49,447 bases of DNA from Mesorhizobium sp. B2-4-15 (GTDB lineage Bacteria > Pseudomonadota > Alphaproteobacteria > Rhizobiales > Rhizobiaceae). The DNA is taken from contig NZ_VFUZ01000036.1 of assembly GCF_006658505.1 (NCBI RefSeq), positions 1-49,447 of the forward strand. Direction: 5' to 3'. Under the pieces are notes generated by a model. The model saw only the letters and a program-made list of their open reading frames with translations, ran no database searches and was not told where the DNA came from. Within the stretch, counting starts at the first letter, position 1, and the number at the start of each line of letters is the position of its first letter. This document shows, piece by piece, positions 40,156 through 49,024 of this stretch. A program made the translations under genes and the position numbers.

Positions 40156-41232
40156 TCCAGCGACGCCGCTGGACTATCCACTTGGCCGTGCGCACGGTCT
40201 GGAATCACCTGCCATTGGTGCGCCGGGAAACCAGCCCGCCAATCCCTTGTAGAAGGTCCCGCCTTCACCGACTTCTGCGTCCATCAGGCGTTCGCCGCCC
40301 TCTTCATCTGACCGACATTTCCGCCTGACTCAGTCACTTGAATGTTCATCAGCCAACGATCGGCGAGAGCCACGGCGGGCCTTCATCACTACAAAGCGGC
40401 TGGCGGCGGCGTGTCTTGTCGAATACGTCCGCACATCACGCGAGCAAGGCGAGGGCCTGTCGCCAAGCTGCTGGAAAAGAAACCACCGGCGATGCCGCAG
40501 CGCTAGTCCGTGAGAACCTGCAGCCTACCACGTGCTCGGCTAACCCCACCCGGCTTCGCCTTTACCAGTTCCTGCCAGGGCCCGCGACGGCGAGACGGGC
40601 GTATTCGGCAATCAGTTTATGAGCGTGCCGAAGCAGAACCTCGAAGTGCATCCAACCGATCCAAAGCGCCTAGTCCCCTTGGCCAGCCAAGCCCATGGGA
40701 GAAACCCGGTTCAGGTCGCGCTTGTCGCGACCTTCACGCATCACCCGGCGAAACAATGTGCATTTGGACCTCGCCGCTGCGCTGGCGAGGATGCTTCGGT
40801 GCGCCCAACAATGGGCACGGCTCGATCGGCCACGCATAGCCGGGGCAGGGGACTGTTTCAAAGTATCGCATCCGCAACCGTGGGGCACGCTACCGGCCGA
40901 GCTTGCCCGCCCACCGCTCCCGACCCCGAGGGCGCGATCCCGAAAATGCTGGACGGATTCGAAGAGCTTCCCCGAGCCGAAGCTTGACTAGAAAGTGCAT
41001 AGACAAATCGGAGCAAGCCACCGCCGATGCAATCCGCTGAGAACGCTGCCGTTGGCCTCGTCAAAGATTCCACGACAACGCCGGCGCCGCGTGCCCGCCC
41101 AAAGGCTCAAGGCCACGCAACATCGTTGATGCCTTCATATCGAAGGGATGAAGGGGAGGGACCGGGATACAACTGGCGTGTTTCGGCCGCCCAAGGCCGC
41201 TACATCTACGCTGCGACCGTCGGCGAGGCGGC
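40156..41232. other. Long stretch without a recognised gene
   Basis: Just over 1 kb between the rep region and a tiny membrane-peptide gene. A CCAGCG/CGCTGG hairpin lies at about 40157-40172. Open frames exist rightward (about 40695-40991 and 41027-41296), but none has a recognisable domain and frame choice keeps changing. This looks like degenerate sequence flanking the replication cassette. Confidence 0.5.
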
Positions 41233-41310
41233 CTATCTCCTCAGGCCAAAGAAACTGAGCACTGCGAGAATAACGACGACCAGCCCTACAATATAGATAA
41301 TGCTGTGCAT
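41233..41310 (-). CDS. 25-residue membrane peptide
   Basis: The frame encodes MHSIIYIVGLVVVILAV followed by LSFFGLRR: a single hydrophobic helix with a basic end. A paralogue of 24 residues with the same pattern (MNSVIYLIGLIVVVLAV, LSFLGLR) is at 45139-45213. Two independent copies of so specific a pattern argue for a genuine small gene. A weak ribosome site (GGAGATAGG) precedes the ATG. The function is unknown; the other copy sits at the head of a stress operon. Confidence 0.75.
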   Translation of the reverse strand: MHSIIYIVGLVVVILAVLSFFGLRR

Positions 41311-41879
41311 GACCTATCTCCAAACTCTTTGCCCTCGGCCCCGTCCAAGTTCCGTGTCTGTGGTCGAGAGTTGATGCCGGAGGCACTATCGAGTGCCCTC
41401 TGACCGAGGATGAACACTTAGAAGCTTCTAATGTTCCGCCTGACGCGGTGGAGGCTCAGAACCCTGCCGCGCAGCGGCATTTGACGGCGTCGGTCGAAAC
41501 AGCAGATCGGTTTGGCGGGGCGTATATGAAAGGGATCGACGCGATGTTGCCCGCACAGGGATGACCATAACGCAATCCATGTGCACCCCGTTGGCAAGCG
41601 CCCGAGCCCCTACCTCCAGTGGCGGCACCCTCGTTTATCTGCCGCGGTCTGTTCGGGGTGAAATGGCGGTGCCGATTGCGCGTGGCTAACGTCTTCTTCT
41701 CGTGAGCCTCAGCTCCACTTGATGCGGCAAGGTTCATTGCGGGCTAAAGATAGCAGTTTTTATTAGAAATCCCTTTTTTAGCCCCCCATAATCGCATACG
41801 CTGACGGAACGTTGACCAACCGTCAACGCAGCCGGCTAATGGCCTGTCGCGAGGCGCCTGGAACCGCTGTCAACATCCC
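41311..41879. other. Intergenic stretch without a recognised gene
   Basis: About 570 bases upstream of the four-TM protein. Leftward frames between 41428 and 41737 have no recognisable domain and no good ribosome site. An AT-rich patch lies at about 41755-41800. Confidence 0.45.
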
Positions 41880-41904
41880 AGAACCGTGGCATGTGCGAAC
41901 CGTT
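41880..41904 (+). promoter_or_regulatory. Possible EcfG-type promoter
   Basis: AGAAC (41880-41884), 16 bases, then CGTT (41901-41904). This is one base off the general-stress sigma factor consensus GGAAC-N16/17-CGTT, and lies 27 bases before the four-TM gene. The match is weaker than the one at 45237-45261. Confidence 0.4.
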
Positions 41905-41930
41905 GGAATGGCATTCGGGGAGGAAATAAG

Positions 41931-42341
41931 ATGCCAAGGGTTTCAGAACTGTTCTTTAAAACAGCAATAGTGTTCCTCATCCTGGGGATTGGAGCCGGTC
42001 TGCAGATGGCGATCTCGGGCGATCACGGGGCCTTCCCCGCACACGCCCATATCAACCTGTTGGGATGGGTGACAAGCGCGATATTCGGCGGGTACTACGC
42101 ACTGAATCCGGCCAAGGCCGCGCGCCGAATCGCCATGATCCACTATGGCCTCTACACCCTTGGTATCGTCATTATGCTTCCGGCGCTGTATCTCATGATG
42201 CAGAGCGGAAGGACGGAGCTCGAACCGGTCGTCGCCGGCGGATCGCTAATTGTGGCCGCGGCGGTTTTGATATTTGCCTTCGTGGTTTTTTCGACCGAGA
42301 CGGCGCGCTCGGTTGCTGGATTGTCAACAGCGCCACGCTGA
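41931..42341 (+). CDS. Four-TM conserved membrane protein
   Basis: 136 residues with four predicted helices (about 8-28, 40-60, 70-92 and 103-125). A conserved HAHINLLGW motif follows FPA in the loop before helix 2. His residues spaced HxH in such proteins cause them to be annotated as heme-copper-oxidase subunit I-like, but no oxidase partners are present and heme binding is unproven. The ATG at 41931 has an AGGAAATAAG ribosome site; an upstream frame extension from 41886 is less likely. Possible stress-sigma control is suggested by the sequence at 41880-41904. Confidence 0.75.
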   Translation: MPRVSELFFKTAIVFLILGIGAGLQMAISGDHGAFPAHAHINLLGWVTSAIFGGYYALNPAKAARRIAMIHYGLYTLGIVIMLPALYLMMQSGRTELEPVVAGGSLIVAAAVLIFAFVVFSTETARSVAGLSTAPR

Positions 42342-42919
42342 AATCCGCGCTATAGCCGCCCCGCTCGGGGTAGGTGTCGGAATGCAGAGGGCCGGGCCAC
42401 CGTCTTCGGGCCTTGGGCCAACCTGGGTTTGGCAACACGCGGCAATCGAGCAAGTTTGCCGGTTGCGCTCCCGGCTGCCGCTCCTGGTACGCGTCTTACA
42501 CCAACGAGGCGGGCTGACATGGCTGGCAACCGATTTGGTGCTAAGCTACGGAACTTGCTAGCGAATCGCGGAGTCGTATTCTTCGTCACAGCCGACGCGG
42601 GAGCGCTGGTGAGATCCCAGTTGTTCTTGTCCCGTCATTTCCTTTTCCTCGCAGCTTTGGCGTTTTGACCGGTGGCGGCTGGCGTCCTGGCATCTTTCGA
42701 ATGCGCGGCGGTCGCCGGGCCCGCGCCGGTGGCCCGGCGCATATCGCCACCTTTTGGCCGGCGCGGATTTCTTGCCGAACGGCGCTGCGAACAATTTGCC
42801 CAAGAATCCCATTCCGACCTACTCGAATGCCTGTCCTCGTCGACTTGTATCCCTGCCCATCCGGCACGCTTCGCCAGCAAAGGTACGATATCCTGCGAAT
42901 CTGCGCCGCGGGTCGTCAG
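42342..42919. other. Intergenic stretch without a clear gene
   Basis: About 580 bases. A leftward frame beginning MGFLGKLFAAPFGKK (from 42812) looks protein-like for about 20 residues and then becomes Arg-rich and implausible. It could be the start of a broken gene. Nothing else is recognisable. Confidence 0.4.
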
Positions 42920-43203
42920 TCAGCGGGCGGTGCGGCACTCGTTGATAGCCGCGATCATGCGATCGAATCCAACCAGCAAGAGGGGCTGACGGGCGCTCTT
43001 GACCTGCGATTCGGTTCGCCACCAATTTCCTCCACGCCTGGATTTCGGATCATCTCCCGAAAGGGGCTGTCGACGATCCGGCGATGATAGGCGATCTGCT
43101 CGATGAGGCCCGAAAATCGGCTCACCGCCAACGTATGGCCGATAGCGAGATCGAGCACGAGGTTGTCGACGTGTATCAGGTCCTTGCACAGCCTATAACG
43201 CAC
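42920..43203 (-). pseudogene. Frameshifted unknown protein
   Basis: From GTG 43203 the frame reads VRYRLCKDLIHVDNLVLDLA, HTLAVSRFSGLIEQIAYHRR and FREMIRNPGVEEIGG. The protein-like sequence then continues in a second frame as VKSARQPLLLVGFDRMIAAI, ending at 42920. The join is near 43030. The family is not recognised. Both parts have good codon use, suggesting a recent single frameshift. Confidence 0.45.
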
Positions 43204-43344
43204 CGCGACGGCTGCCTCGCAGGCTGAGTAAGCGTTTGCTCATCATGAGCACCTGCGTCGCGTCTCATGAACCCGCTGCTGCGGCGAAGCAGTTCGCTCG
43301 TTGTCGAGGGATGAACGAGAAAGTCGAGGATCTCTTCGCCAAGC

Positions 43345-44217
43345 TCAGGTCGGCCAACTATCAGAGGTCGTTGTCAGCTTGTCGCGGACGTTCCTTTCGG
43401 TCTTCGCGGCCGTGTTGCGCACGACATCGCTCACCTTGTCCACAAGGGAGGCGGAATCTCCGCTGACGCCCTTGTTATCGGCCTCTTCCTTCAGCGTACG
43501 ATAGGCGTCGGCGGCGACTTCCTTGGCGCCGTCCACCCCTTGGGACAACAGTTCGTTCGCCTTGTCGCGAATGTTTTCGCTTGTTTGCCCGAGTTGCTGG
43601 TCTTCAAAATCGGTGTGCGGCAACAGCGCTCCGACAGCGGTGCCCAACGCCAATCCCAGAGCGGCAAGCACAAGGGGTTCCTGGCTCAGCATATCGGCTG
43701 CCGCGGTGGTTACCTTGGTGGCCTGTTCAACGGTCGCGGACCCGTATCTGGCGGCACCGCCCGAAGCTTCGCGAGCGGCCGCCGAAACGCTGGCGGTGAT
43801 CCCTTCGACTGCATCGCCGACCATCGACACCGCCTGTCCGGGAGCGTCCAACAGGGCGTCGGTGATCCCGCCCTCCGGCGAGCTGGCGCCCGTCGCTGCG
43901 GGTTCACGCTCCACCGGACCCGACCCCCAGCTTTGCCGCTTGATTGATCCGTCCGGCTGGGGGAGCGCCGCGCCTTGCCCTGCCATCAGCCAGAGCAATC
44001 CGACGCCGACTAACGCGACCGGCAGCGGATTGGCCGCGACCTGCGACTTCAAGGTCGCGAACATCGAACCGCTGTCCCCAGCGGTCAACAACCCTGAAAA
44101 TTCGTCGATGAGCTGACCTGGCGTCATTTTGTTGCGAATGGATTCGGCCGTATCGGACACTCTTGCGCGCGCAATTTCGGCTTCGCGTTGAAGTTCAGCG
44201 GATGTTTTCTCAGTCAT
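43345..44217 (-). CDS. DUF3618 family stress/envelope protein
   Basis: 290 residues. The N-terminus (TEKTSAELQREAEIARARVS, IRNKMTPGQLIDEF) is the DUF3618 motif. One short hydrophobic segment follows (about 75-92, NPLPVALVGVGLLWLMAG). The C-terminal part contains amphipathic repeats and another hydrophobic stretch (about 185-203, PLVLAALGLALGTAVGALLP). It is probably inner-membrane associated. The ATG overlaps the stop of the holin-like gene (ATGA). It is the last gene of the EcfG-type operon. Its molecular role is not known. Confidence 0.85.
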   Translation of the reverse strand: MTEKTSAELQREAEIARARVSDTAESIRNKMTPGQLIDEFSGLLTAGDSGSMFATLKSQVAANPLPVALVGVGLLWLMAGQGAALPQPDGSIKRQSWGSGPVEREPAATGASSPEGGITDALLDAPGQAVSMVGDAVEGITASVSAAAREASGGAARYGSATVEQATKVTTAAADMLSQEPLVLAALGLALGTAVGALLPHTDFEDQQLGQTSENIRDKANELLSQGVDGAKEVAADAYRTLKEEADNKGVSGDSASLVDKVSDVVRNTAAKTERNVRDKLTTTSDSWPT

Positions 44218-44609
44218 TTCACTTGATCCTTGATGACGCCAGCATCGCGCTTGAGTTGGCCAGCGGTGCGATCCGGCGCGAGTTCGGACGGTTTCATGGC
44301 AGCCGAGCCAGTGCGGATGAGAACGACGCCGACAATGGCGACCACCACGCCCACCAGCAACGAAGACCATCCCGGGCCGAGCGCCGTCTTCGACAGCGCG
44401 ATCACCAGTGCCTGAAGCAGAACAAGCAGTGCGGCCATCAGGCAGATGGCTCCGCCAAGCACCTCTATTGCACCGGCACCAGCCTTCTCGGCCTTTTCGG
44501 AAAGCTCGGTCCGAAGCAGTCTTCCTTCGGTCTGCAGCAGCGTTGCGATCTGCTGCGACAGATCGCTGATGAGGCTCATCAAGCTTCGCTCGTCCTGGCC
44601 CGGGGTCAT
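44214..44609 (-). CDS. Phage-holin-family (DUF1469) membrane protein
   Basis: 131 residues. A helical N-terminus (SLISDLSQQIATLLQTEGRL) is followed by two membrane helices (about 46-70 and 78-100: AICLMAALLVLLQALVIALS and LLVGVVVAIVGVVLIRTG) and a polar tail. This is the DUF1469/YqjE-like group, unrelated to true lysis holins despite the name. Both ends overlap neighbouring genes by four bases, so it is tightly coupled within the operon. Confidence 0.85.
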   Translation of the reverse strand: MTPGQDERSLMSLISDLSQQIATLLQTEGRLLRTELSEKAEKAGAGAIEVLGGAICLMAALLVLLQALVIALSKTALGPGWSSLLVGVVVAIVGVVLIRTGSAAMKPSELAPDRTAGQLKRDAGVIKDQVK

Positions 44610-45112
44610 GACTGGGTCCTCGGAGCATCCGTATCGACAGCCGTCCTATCAGCAGCCCTGGGGGCGGTGCTCTTGAGGAAGCGACCCAGTGCGAGGCCGG
44701 CGACAACCGCCCCGCCGATCAGGACCCCTGGGTTCCGACTTCCAAATGTCCGCACCTCGGTGAGGACGTCTTCGAAAGGTTTGTCCTTGAGGGACGCCGA
44801 CATGCGTTCCAGTCCGCCGGCCGCGTCCATGGCGAATTTGGAGGCCGCCCGTTGATCGCTGTTGGCCAGATACTCGCCGGCTGCCCTGATGGCGCCGCCG
44901 AATGCCGCGATCGCATTGGTGAGGTTGTTTTGGGCGCCCTGGGCCTGATCCATAAGAGCCTCCTTACCCTCCGCGGCGACGTCCCTGGCTTTCTCGGCGA
45001 TCTCGTCCTTTGCCGCGGCAACCGCGTCGGCGGCCTTGGTTTGGACATCGCTTAACTGGCCGCCGACCTCGGTGCGCGTGAGATCGGAGTTCTTTTCAGG
45101 ATTGGTGTTCAT
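44606..45112 (-). CDS. Nutrient-deprivation-induced type protein
   Basis: 168 residues. A long Ala-rich amphipathic helical region (about 15-130, VQTKAADAVAAAKDEIAEKA, ALMDQAQGAQNNLTNAIAAF) precedes one membrane segment near the C-terminus (about 131-150, NPGVLIGGAVVAGLALGRFL). The layout resembles ElaB/DUF883-like and nutrient-deprivation-induced proteins of Rhizobiales. Start ATG at 45112 with a GGAAG ribosome site. It is the second gene of the stress operon and overlaps the next gene's start. Confidence 0.8.
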   Translation of the reverse strand: MNTNPEKNSDLTRTEVGGQLSDVQTKAADAVAAAKDEIAEKARDVAAEGKEALMDQAQGAQNNLTNAIAAFGGAIRAAGEYLANSDQRAASKFAMDAAGGLERMSASLKDKPFEDVLTEVRTFGSRNPGVLIGGAVVAGLALGRFLKSTAPRAADRTAVDTDAPRTQS

Positions 45113-45138
45113 GTCAGTCTTCCATGTCGAGCCTGCCG

Positions 45139-45213
45139 TCAGCGGAGGCCTAGAAACGAAAGGACCGCAAGCACGACGACAATCAGGCCAATCAGGTAAA
45201 TGACGCTGTTCAT
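45139..45213 (-). CDS. 24-residue membrane peptide heading the stress operon
   Basis: The frame encodes MNSVIYLIGLIVVVLAV followed by LSFLGLR, a single transmembrane helix. It has a strong ribosome site (AAAGGAG) and lies 23 bases downstream of an EcfG-type promoter, which supports expression. A paralogue lies at 41233-41310. Similar tiny peptides occur widely in Rhizobiales but are often unannotated. Function unknown; a role in the membrane under stress is inferred from the operon. Confidence 0.8.
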   Translation of the reverse strand: MNSVIYLIGLIVVVLAVLSFLGLR

Positions 45214-45236
45214 GTGCAGGCTCCTTTTCACCGAGC

Positions 45237-45261
45237 AACTTGCGACGTGGGCAAGCGTTCC
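45237..45261 (-). promoter_or_regulatory. EcfG-type general stress promoter
   Basis: Reading leftward: GGAAC (45261-45257), 17 bases, then GTT (45239-45237). This matches the -35 and -10 elements of the alphaproteobacterial general-stress sigma factor. It lies 23 bases before the first gene of the operon, and all four genes downstream have stress-type annotations. Confidence 0.7.
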
Positions 45262-45572
45262 GAACCGTCGAAATTATTTAGGTGCCGCTGACATGCTGTG
45301 CGTTACAGCAGGTTCCAAGCTTGAAGCGTTCTCGACGGTAGTTCTGTTTTCAGCGGGAATCCGTCGGCCGCGACCAACGGCACGTTCGAGGAACCATGAC
45401 AGGCGCCTGAGACAGGTTGAACCCGACCCCCTTGCACCCAATTTGGCAACTGCAGCTGATCTTCGACCAGGAGGCGAGCGCCACCTCGGCTTCCGGTTGT
45501 GCTCGGGTACCGCCTCCGCGCGGCAAAGAATTCCACAATAGGAGAGCAGATGGGGCAACACAGGAGTGAGAC
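45262..45572. other. Divergent intergenic region
   Basis: About 310 bases between the leftward stress operon and the rightward chimera gene. No gene is apparent. AGGAG at 45562-45566 is the ribosome site of the next gene. Confidence 0.5.
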
Positions 45573-45911
45573 TTGAACACTATCGCGAGCGCCGACCTGA
45601 TCGGTTTGACTGCCGACATCGTGGCCGCTTACGTTCAAAACAATTCAGTACCGGCTGCGGCTCTGCCCGATCTGATCGCCACGGGCGCAGGCTCGAAAGT
45701 GGATTCGTGGGTCGGCACCGGGCCGAACGGGCGTTACGAGGTTGCGACGGCCATTGACGCGCAGACACTGGAGGCACATTCTAGGCAGAGTGGGTGTTCG
45801 CGCCAGGAGCTGATTGCGAGGATCACAACGGATCTGCCGGATGCCATCAACCAGATGACCCAAACGGCAACCTGCCAGCAGATCACCGAACGAATGCCTC
45901 GGACGGGCTGA
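45573..45911 (+). CDS. MucR N-terminus fused to a YidB-type (DUF937) domain
   Basis: 112 residues from TTG 45573 with AGGAG 7 bases upstream. Residues about 6-36 (ADLIGLTADIVAAYVQNNSV, PAAALPDLIA) match the N-terminal oligomerisation segment of MucR/Ros zinc-finger regulators. From about residue 41 the sequence switches to the YidB/DUF937 C-terminal domain: SKVDSWVGTGPNGRYEVATA, then SRQELIARITTDLPDAINQM. The MucR zinc finger is absent. The junction at about 45690 suggests an accidental or selected gene fusion. DNA binding is not expected. The C-terminus is slightly divergent (QQITERMPRTG). Confidence 0.75.
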   Translation: MNTIASADLIGLTADIVAAYVQNNSVPAAALPDLIATGAGSKVDSWVGTGPNGRYEVATAIDAQTLEAHSRQSGCSRQELIARITTDLPDAINQMTQTATCQQITERMPRTG

Positions 45912-45969
45912 CCCTGCTCGACGATGTGCCACAGACCTGGGGCGGATGCCGAAACGATAAGGGCACGCC

Positions 45970-46446
45970 ATGAGACATGTTCCTCATATTCTATTGAGTT
46001 TACTCATCGCGATGATGCCCACATCGCTGCTCGGTGCTCAGGGATGGCAAGCCTTCGGGATCAAGCATTTTGGCTTCGTGTTCGATGTTCCACCTGGGTT
46101 TGTGCTAACTCAGCGTTCTGATCAAGGGGCAGCCTTCGAGGGCAAAGACAAAGCATTTCTGGCAGTCTGGGGCGCGCAACTCGGCAAGGCGAGTTTTCGC
46201 ACCGAGATCGAGCATCGCATGGCAGTAAACGAGGCCGACGGCTGGAAGTTGACCTATAAGCGAGTGACGCCTCAATGGGCCAGCTATTCGGGCCTGAAGG
46301 ACGGCCACATCCTGTATGTTCGCGCGATCAAAGTCTGCGGGGACCGCGCAGCCCTGTTTTCCGTCAACTATAGCAGCGACGAAAAGCTCCCCTATGATCC
46401 GCTTGTCGTTCGCATGGTAAGATCGCTAAGGGCCGACGGTTGTTAA
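45970..46446 (+). CDS. Secreted conserved hypothetical protein
   Basis: 158 residues. Signal peptide with a hydrophobic stretch at about 6-20 (HILLSLLIAMMPTSLLGAQG), cleavage probably after LLGA. The mature part is a small mixed fold with FGFVFDVPPGF, FLAVWGAQL and YDPLVVRMVRSLR, similar to periplasmic proteins of unknown function. It has two Cys (VCGD and the last residue), perhaps forming a disulfide. No operon partner is clear. Confidence 0.7.
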   Translation: MRHVPHILLSLLIAMMPTSLLGAQGWQAFGIKHFGFVFDVPPGFVLTQRSDQGAAFEGKDKAFLAVWGAQLGKASFRTEIEHRMAVNEADGWKLTYKRVTPQWASYSGLKDGHILYVRAIKVCGDRAALFSVNYSSDEKLPYDPLVVRMVRSLRADGC

Positions 46447-47067
46447 CCGGGGTGGCATACGACGCTGCTTGCCCGCTCTGCTCGTAAGGTACCTCATCGA
46501 CCTACTGTCGGCTCGGTCCTCATATGTGGCAACCTTCAGCCATGATAGCGGTGAGCCCCTGTTGATCCGACAGGCGCCCAGTGTTCCCGCGGTCCGAGCG
46601 CCGTGGAGCGGCGCTCGTAGCCACAGGCTATGGACGGCGCGGCGGGTGCTGGCCTGCGCTTCGGTGCAACATCTGGTGCCTTCGCCCGCAATGAGGGCTC
46701 CAGAATTTGCCGCAGGGCCGGACACCGGATCTCGATCTGCTCCTGCTGATCCGGCGGAAGCTCGGCCATCATATCGCGAATTGTTCGAGGCAGTCTCATC
46801 CCGTAAAGGTTGCGGCGACATATGTTCCGCTGATTAACCGGGATTTTGGGTTCCGCAACGCCTGGGCAAATGGAACGATCCGGTGAGCGCTGAGACTGGT
46901 AGGACGCTGCGCAGCTCCCACTCTGGTCAGTTGGGCCCGAGACGGTAGGTCATCCCATCCCCCGTCCAGTCGGGCCGCCTGAGCCGCTCCAGCCCCAGTG
47001 GGCTACCGTGCAATCCATCTGCTTGCTTGAGGTGCAACAATTGGTTGAAACCGGGTCGACTCGGCGG
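46447..47067. other. Gene-poor stretch with a possible Xre remnant
   Basis: About 620 bases. Leftward from 46799 a frame reads LPRTIRDMMAELPPDQQEQI, like the N-terminus of Xre antitoxins that start with a PPE/DQQ helix. The helix-turn-helix does not follow. This is at best a decayed fragment (confidence low). The rest shows no gene. Confidence 0.35.
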
Positions 47068-48669
47068 TTAGGCCGGAATTTCTCTATCAATCGTGAGCTC
47101 GATGACCGCCCCGGTACTCTCCCAGGCAATATCGACACGGCCAAGTTGGCTGGCCGCCAGACGGATCAAGCGACCGCCGAAACCCTCCCTTGGCGTTTTA
47201 CTAGGCGGCGGTCCGCCAGCCTCTCGCCATTGCATGACCATTTTGCCGTCCCGATTGGAACAAGCGATCTTCACTGACCCCTCCGCAGTCGAGAGGCCGC
47301 CATACTTGGCAGCATTGGTGGCGAATTCATGCAGCAGCAGAGACAGAGGTGTAATCAGTGTGGAGGGCACAGACATATCGACGCCGTTGATCGCCCAGCG
47401 TGGGTGCTCGTTCGCATCGTCGTGATAGGGTGCCAGAATCGCGGCCAATAAAGCATGTAGGCTCGTGGCGGCTGACTCTGATCGACCCTCTGACGCGCGC
47501 ATCGTCAGGGCATGCGCCCGCGCCAAGGCACCAAGACGGTCCGATACGATCGAGGCGAGAGCGGCTGGCGTCTCCGCGGCAGATGCGCTCAAATTGACGA
47601 TACTGCTGGTGATGGCGAAGAGGTTTTTCACGCGATGATCCATCTCGCGAAGTAACATCTGCTGTTGCTGTTGCGCGCGCAGTCGTTCTGAGGTGTCACG
47701 CGCGATCTTAGAGATCCCCACAATCGCGCCCGAGGCGTCCGCAATGGGGGAAACCGTGAGAGAGACGGGAAGCGTGCTTCCGTCTTTGCGCAGACGGATG
47801 GTCTCGTAGTGCTCGACGTGATCGCCGGCGCGGACGCGCGCAAGGATCTCCGGCTCCTCGTGCTGGAGATCGGGTGGACTGAGCAACATGACAGAGCGCC
47901 CAATCATTTCGTCTCGCTTGTAACCGAAGAGCCGACTGGCGCTGCTGTTCCAGTCGGTAATTATGCCAGTGGGCTCCATTGCGATGATGGCATCATCCGA
48001 CGATTCCACGAGCGCGCTCAATCGCCGCGCGATCGCGTCGGAGTGGTCTCGCTCGATCGCAAAACCGAGCTGCCGGGCGATCGTTAATGCGAGTTCGCAT
48101 TCCCCAGTGGTGAAGTGATGGGGCAGCGGATAGTAGACCATGAACTTGCCGATCAGCTCCCGGGCGCTGACAAGTGGGATGAATGCTAGCGCTTCGATAC
48201 CTTCGCCGAGAATCGTCTCGACGAGGTGCTGAGGCTCGCCACTGTGACGAATATCCTCCACAAAGATCGGTTCGACGTCGCGCTGACCAGCCGCCCAAGG
48301 CGAATGGCCCTCAACAGCGCCTTTGTATTGTTCAGATAGAGAGCGCGAGGCGACGAAGCACATGATGCCTTGGCTGTCGAATCTCAAGATCGAGGCGCGC
48401 GAGCATCCGAGAATTTCGCATATTGCATCCAGCGCGGCCTCGTAGACCTCGATCAGGCCCGTTGCGTGATAAAGTCGGTCTGTGAGGCGATAGAGGGCGG
48501 ACTGCTCACGAGCGATGTCGCTGTCGGGCTGTCCTCGCTCGCCGATGTGTCTGGCCGCGCGATTCGATCTCCCTTGCTGCATCCCCAACCCCGCGGCGCT
48601 GATTATAATTCGGCCAGGCAAAGCTTTTCGATTATCCGAAGAACATAGCTTAGCGCCGAAGCTAATCAT
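47068..48669 (-). CDS. GAF-PAS HWE-type histidine kinase
   Basis: 533 residues. A polar N-terminus (1-60) is followed by a GAF domain (about 65-205, ALDAICEILGCSRASILRFD), a PAS domain (about 212-335, DDAIIAMEPTGIITDWNSSA, with GSTLPVSLTVSP and a PAC end) and a HWE/HisKA_2 kinase module. The phosphoacceptor is in REMDHRVKNLF (about His343), then LLHEFATNAAKYGGL (N box, about 460). The PAS lacks the LOV Cys motif, so it is not a flavin photoreceptor. Cytosolic: no membrane helix. HWE kinases often feed the PhyR-EcfG general stress pathway, which fits the EcfG-type promoter nearby. No response regulator is encoded next to it. The start at 48669 is uncertain; 48585 is an alternative. Confidence 0.9.
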   Translation of the reverse strand: MISFGAKLCSSDNRKALPGRIIISAAGLGMQQGRSNRAARHIGERGQPDSDIAREQSALYRLTDRLYHATGLIEVYEAALDAICEILGCSRASILRFDSQGIMCFVASRSLSEQYKGAVEGHSPWAAGQRDVEPIFVEDIRHSGEPQHLVETILGEGIEALAFIPLVSARELIGKFMVYYPLPHHFTTGECELALTIARQLGFAIERDHSDAIARRLSALVESSDDAIIAMEPTGIITDWNSSASRLFGYKRDEMIGRSVMLLSPPDLQHEEPEILARVRAGDHVEHYETIRLRKDGSTLPVSLTVSPIADASGAIVGISKIARDTSERLRAQQQQQMLLREMDHRVKNLFAITSSIVNLSASAAETPAALASIVSDRLGALARAHALTMRASEGRSESAATSLHALLAAILAPYHDDANEHPRWAINGVDMSVPSTLITPLSLLLHEFATNAAKYGGLSTAEGSVKIACSNRDGKMVMQWREAGGPPPSKTPREGFGGRLIRLAASQLGRVDIAWESTGAVIELTIDREIPA

Positions 48670-48728
48670 TGCCCAGAGGAACTATGCGTCTGCTGCGGCT
48701 GCTCGGCGAAATCCCATAGCACCGGGTG

Positions 48729-49010
48729 ATGCGCCATCTCCGAAAGTCTCTCAAGCAGCCGCTGATTGGACGGCGGCCGGCATGGCCGGGCTTCTGGCTC
48801 ACCCTGGCCGGCGCGGTGACGGCGATGGTCCCGGTTTCGCTTGGAAGCGCTTCCGTGCTCTAAACATTCTACCCGCCCTTGATCGGGAGCGCCTTCTATT
48901 ACATCGGCGTCGTGCTGGTGGTGAACCGTCTGATCGGCTTTCTTGCGGACGAGTGCTGCGCGGACGTGGCCTGCAATTCATCCCAGAAAGAGGCAGAAGC
49001 TGTAGCTTGA
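48729..49010 (+). pseudogene. Small membrane protein with in-frame TAA
   Basis: From ATG 48729 the frame reads MRHLRKSLKQPLIGRRPAWP then GFWLTLAGAVTAMVPVSL, a hydrophobic segment. A TAA follows at 48861-48863 and the same frame continues as FYPPLIGSAFYYIGVVLVVN and a Cys-containing tail to TGA 49008-49010. Two membrane helices in one frame across a stop suggest a nonsense mutation. The family is not recognised. Confidence 0.4.
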
Positions 49011-49024
49011 TCTCTTTTTAATTC

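Noticed and set aside
41311..41353. EcfG-type promoter for the 25-residue peptide at 41233-41310
   Set aside because: GGAAC and GTT are present leftward, but the spacer is 23 bases, too long for this sigma factor.
44214..44609. Prophage lysis cassette because of the holin-like gene
   Set aside because: DUF1469 proteins are not lysis holins. No endolysin or other phage gene is nearby and the operon is of stress type.
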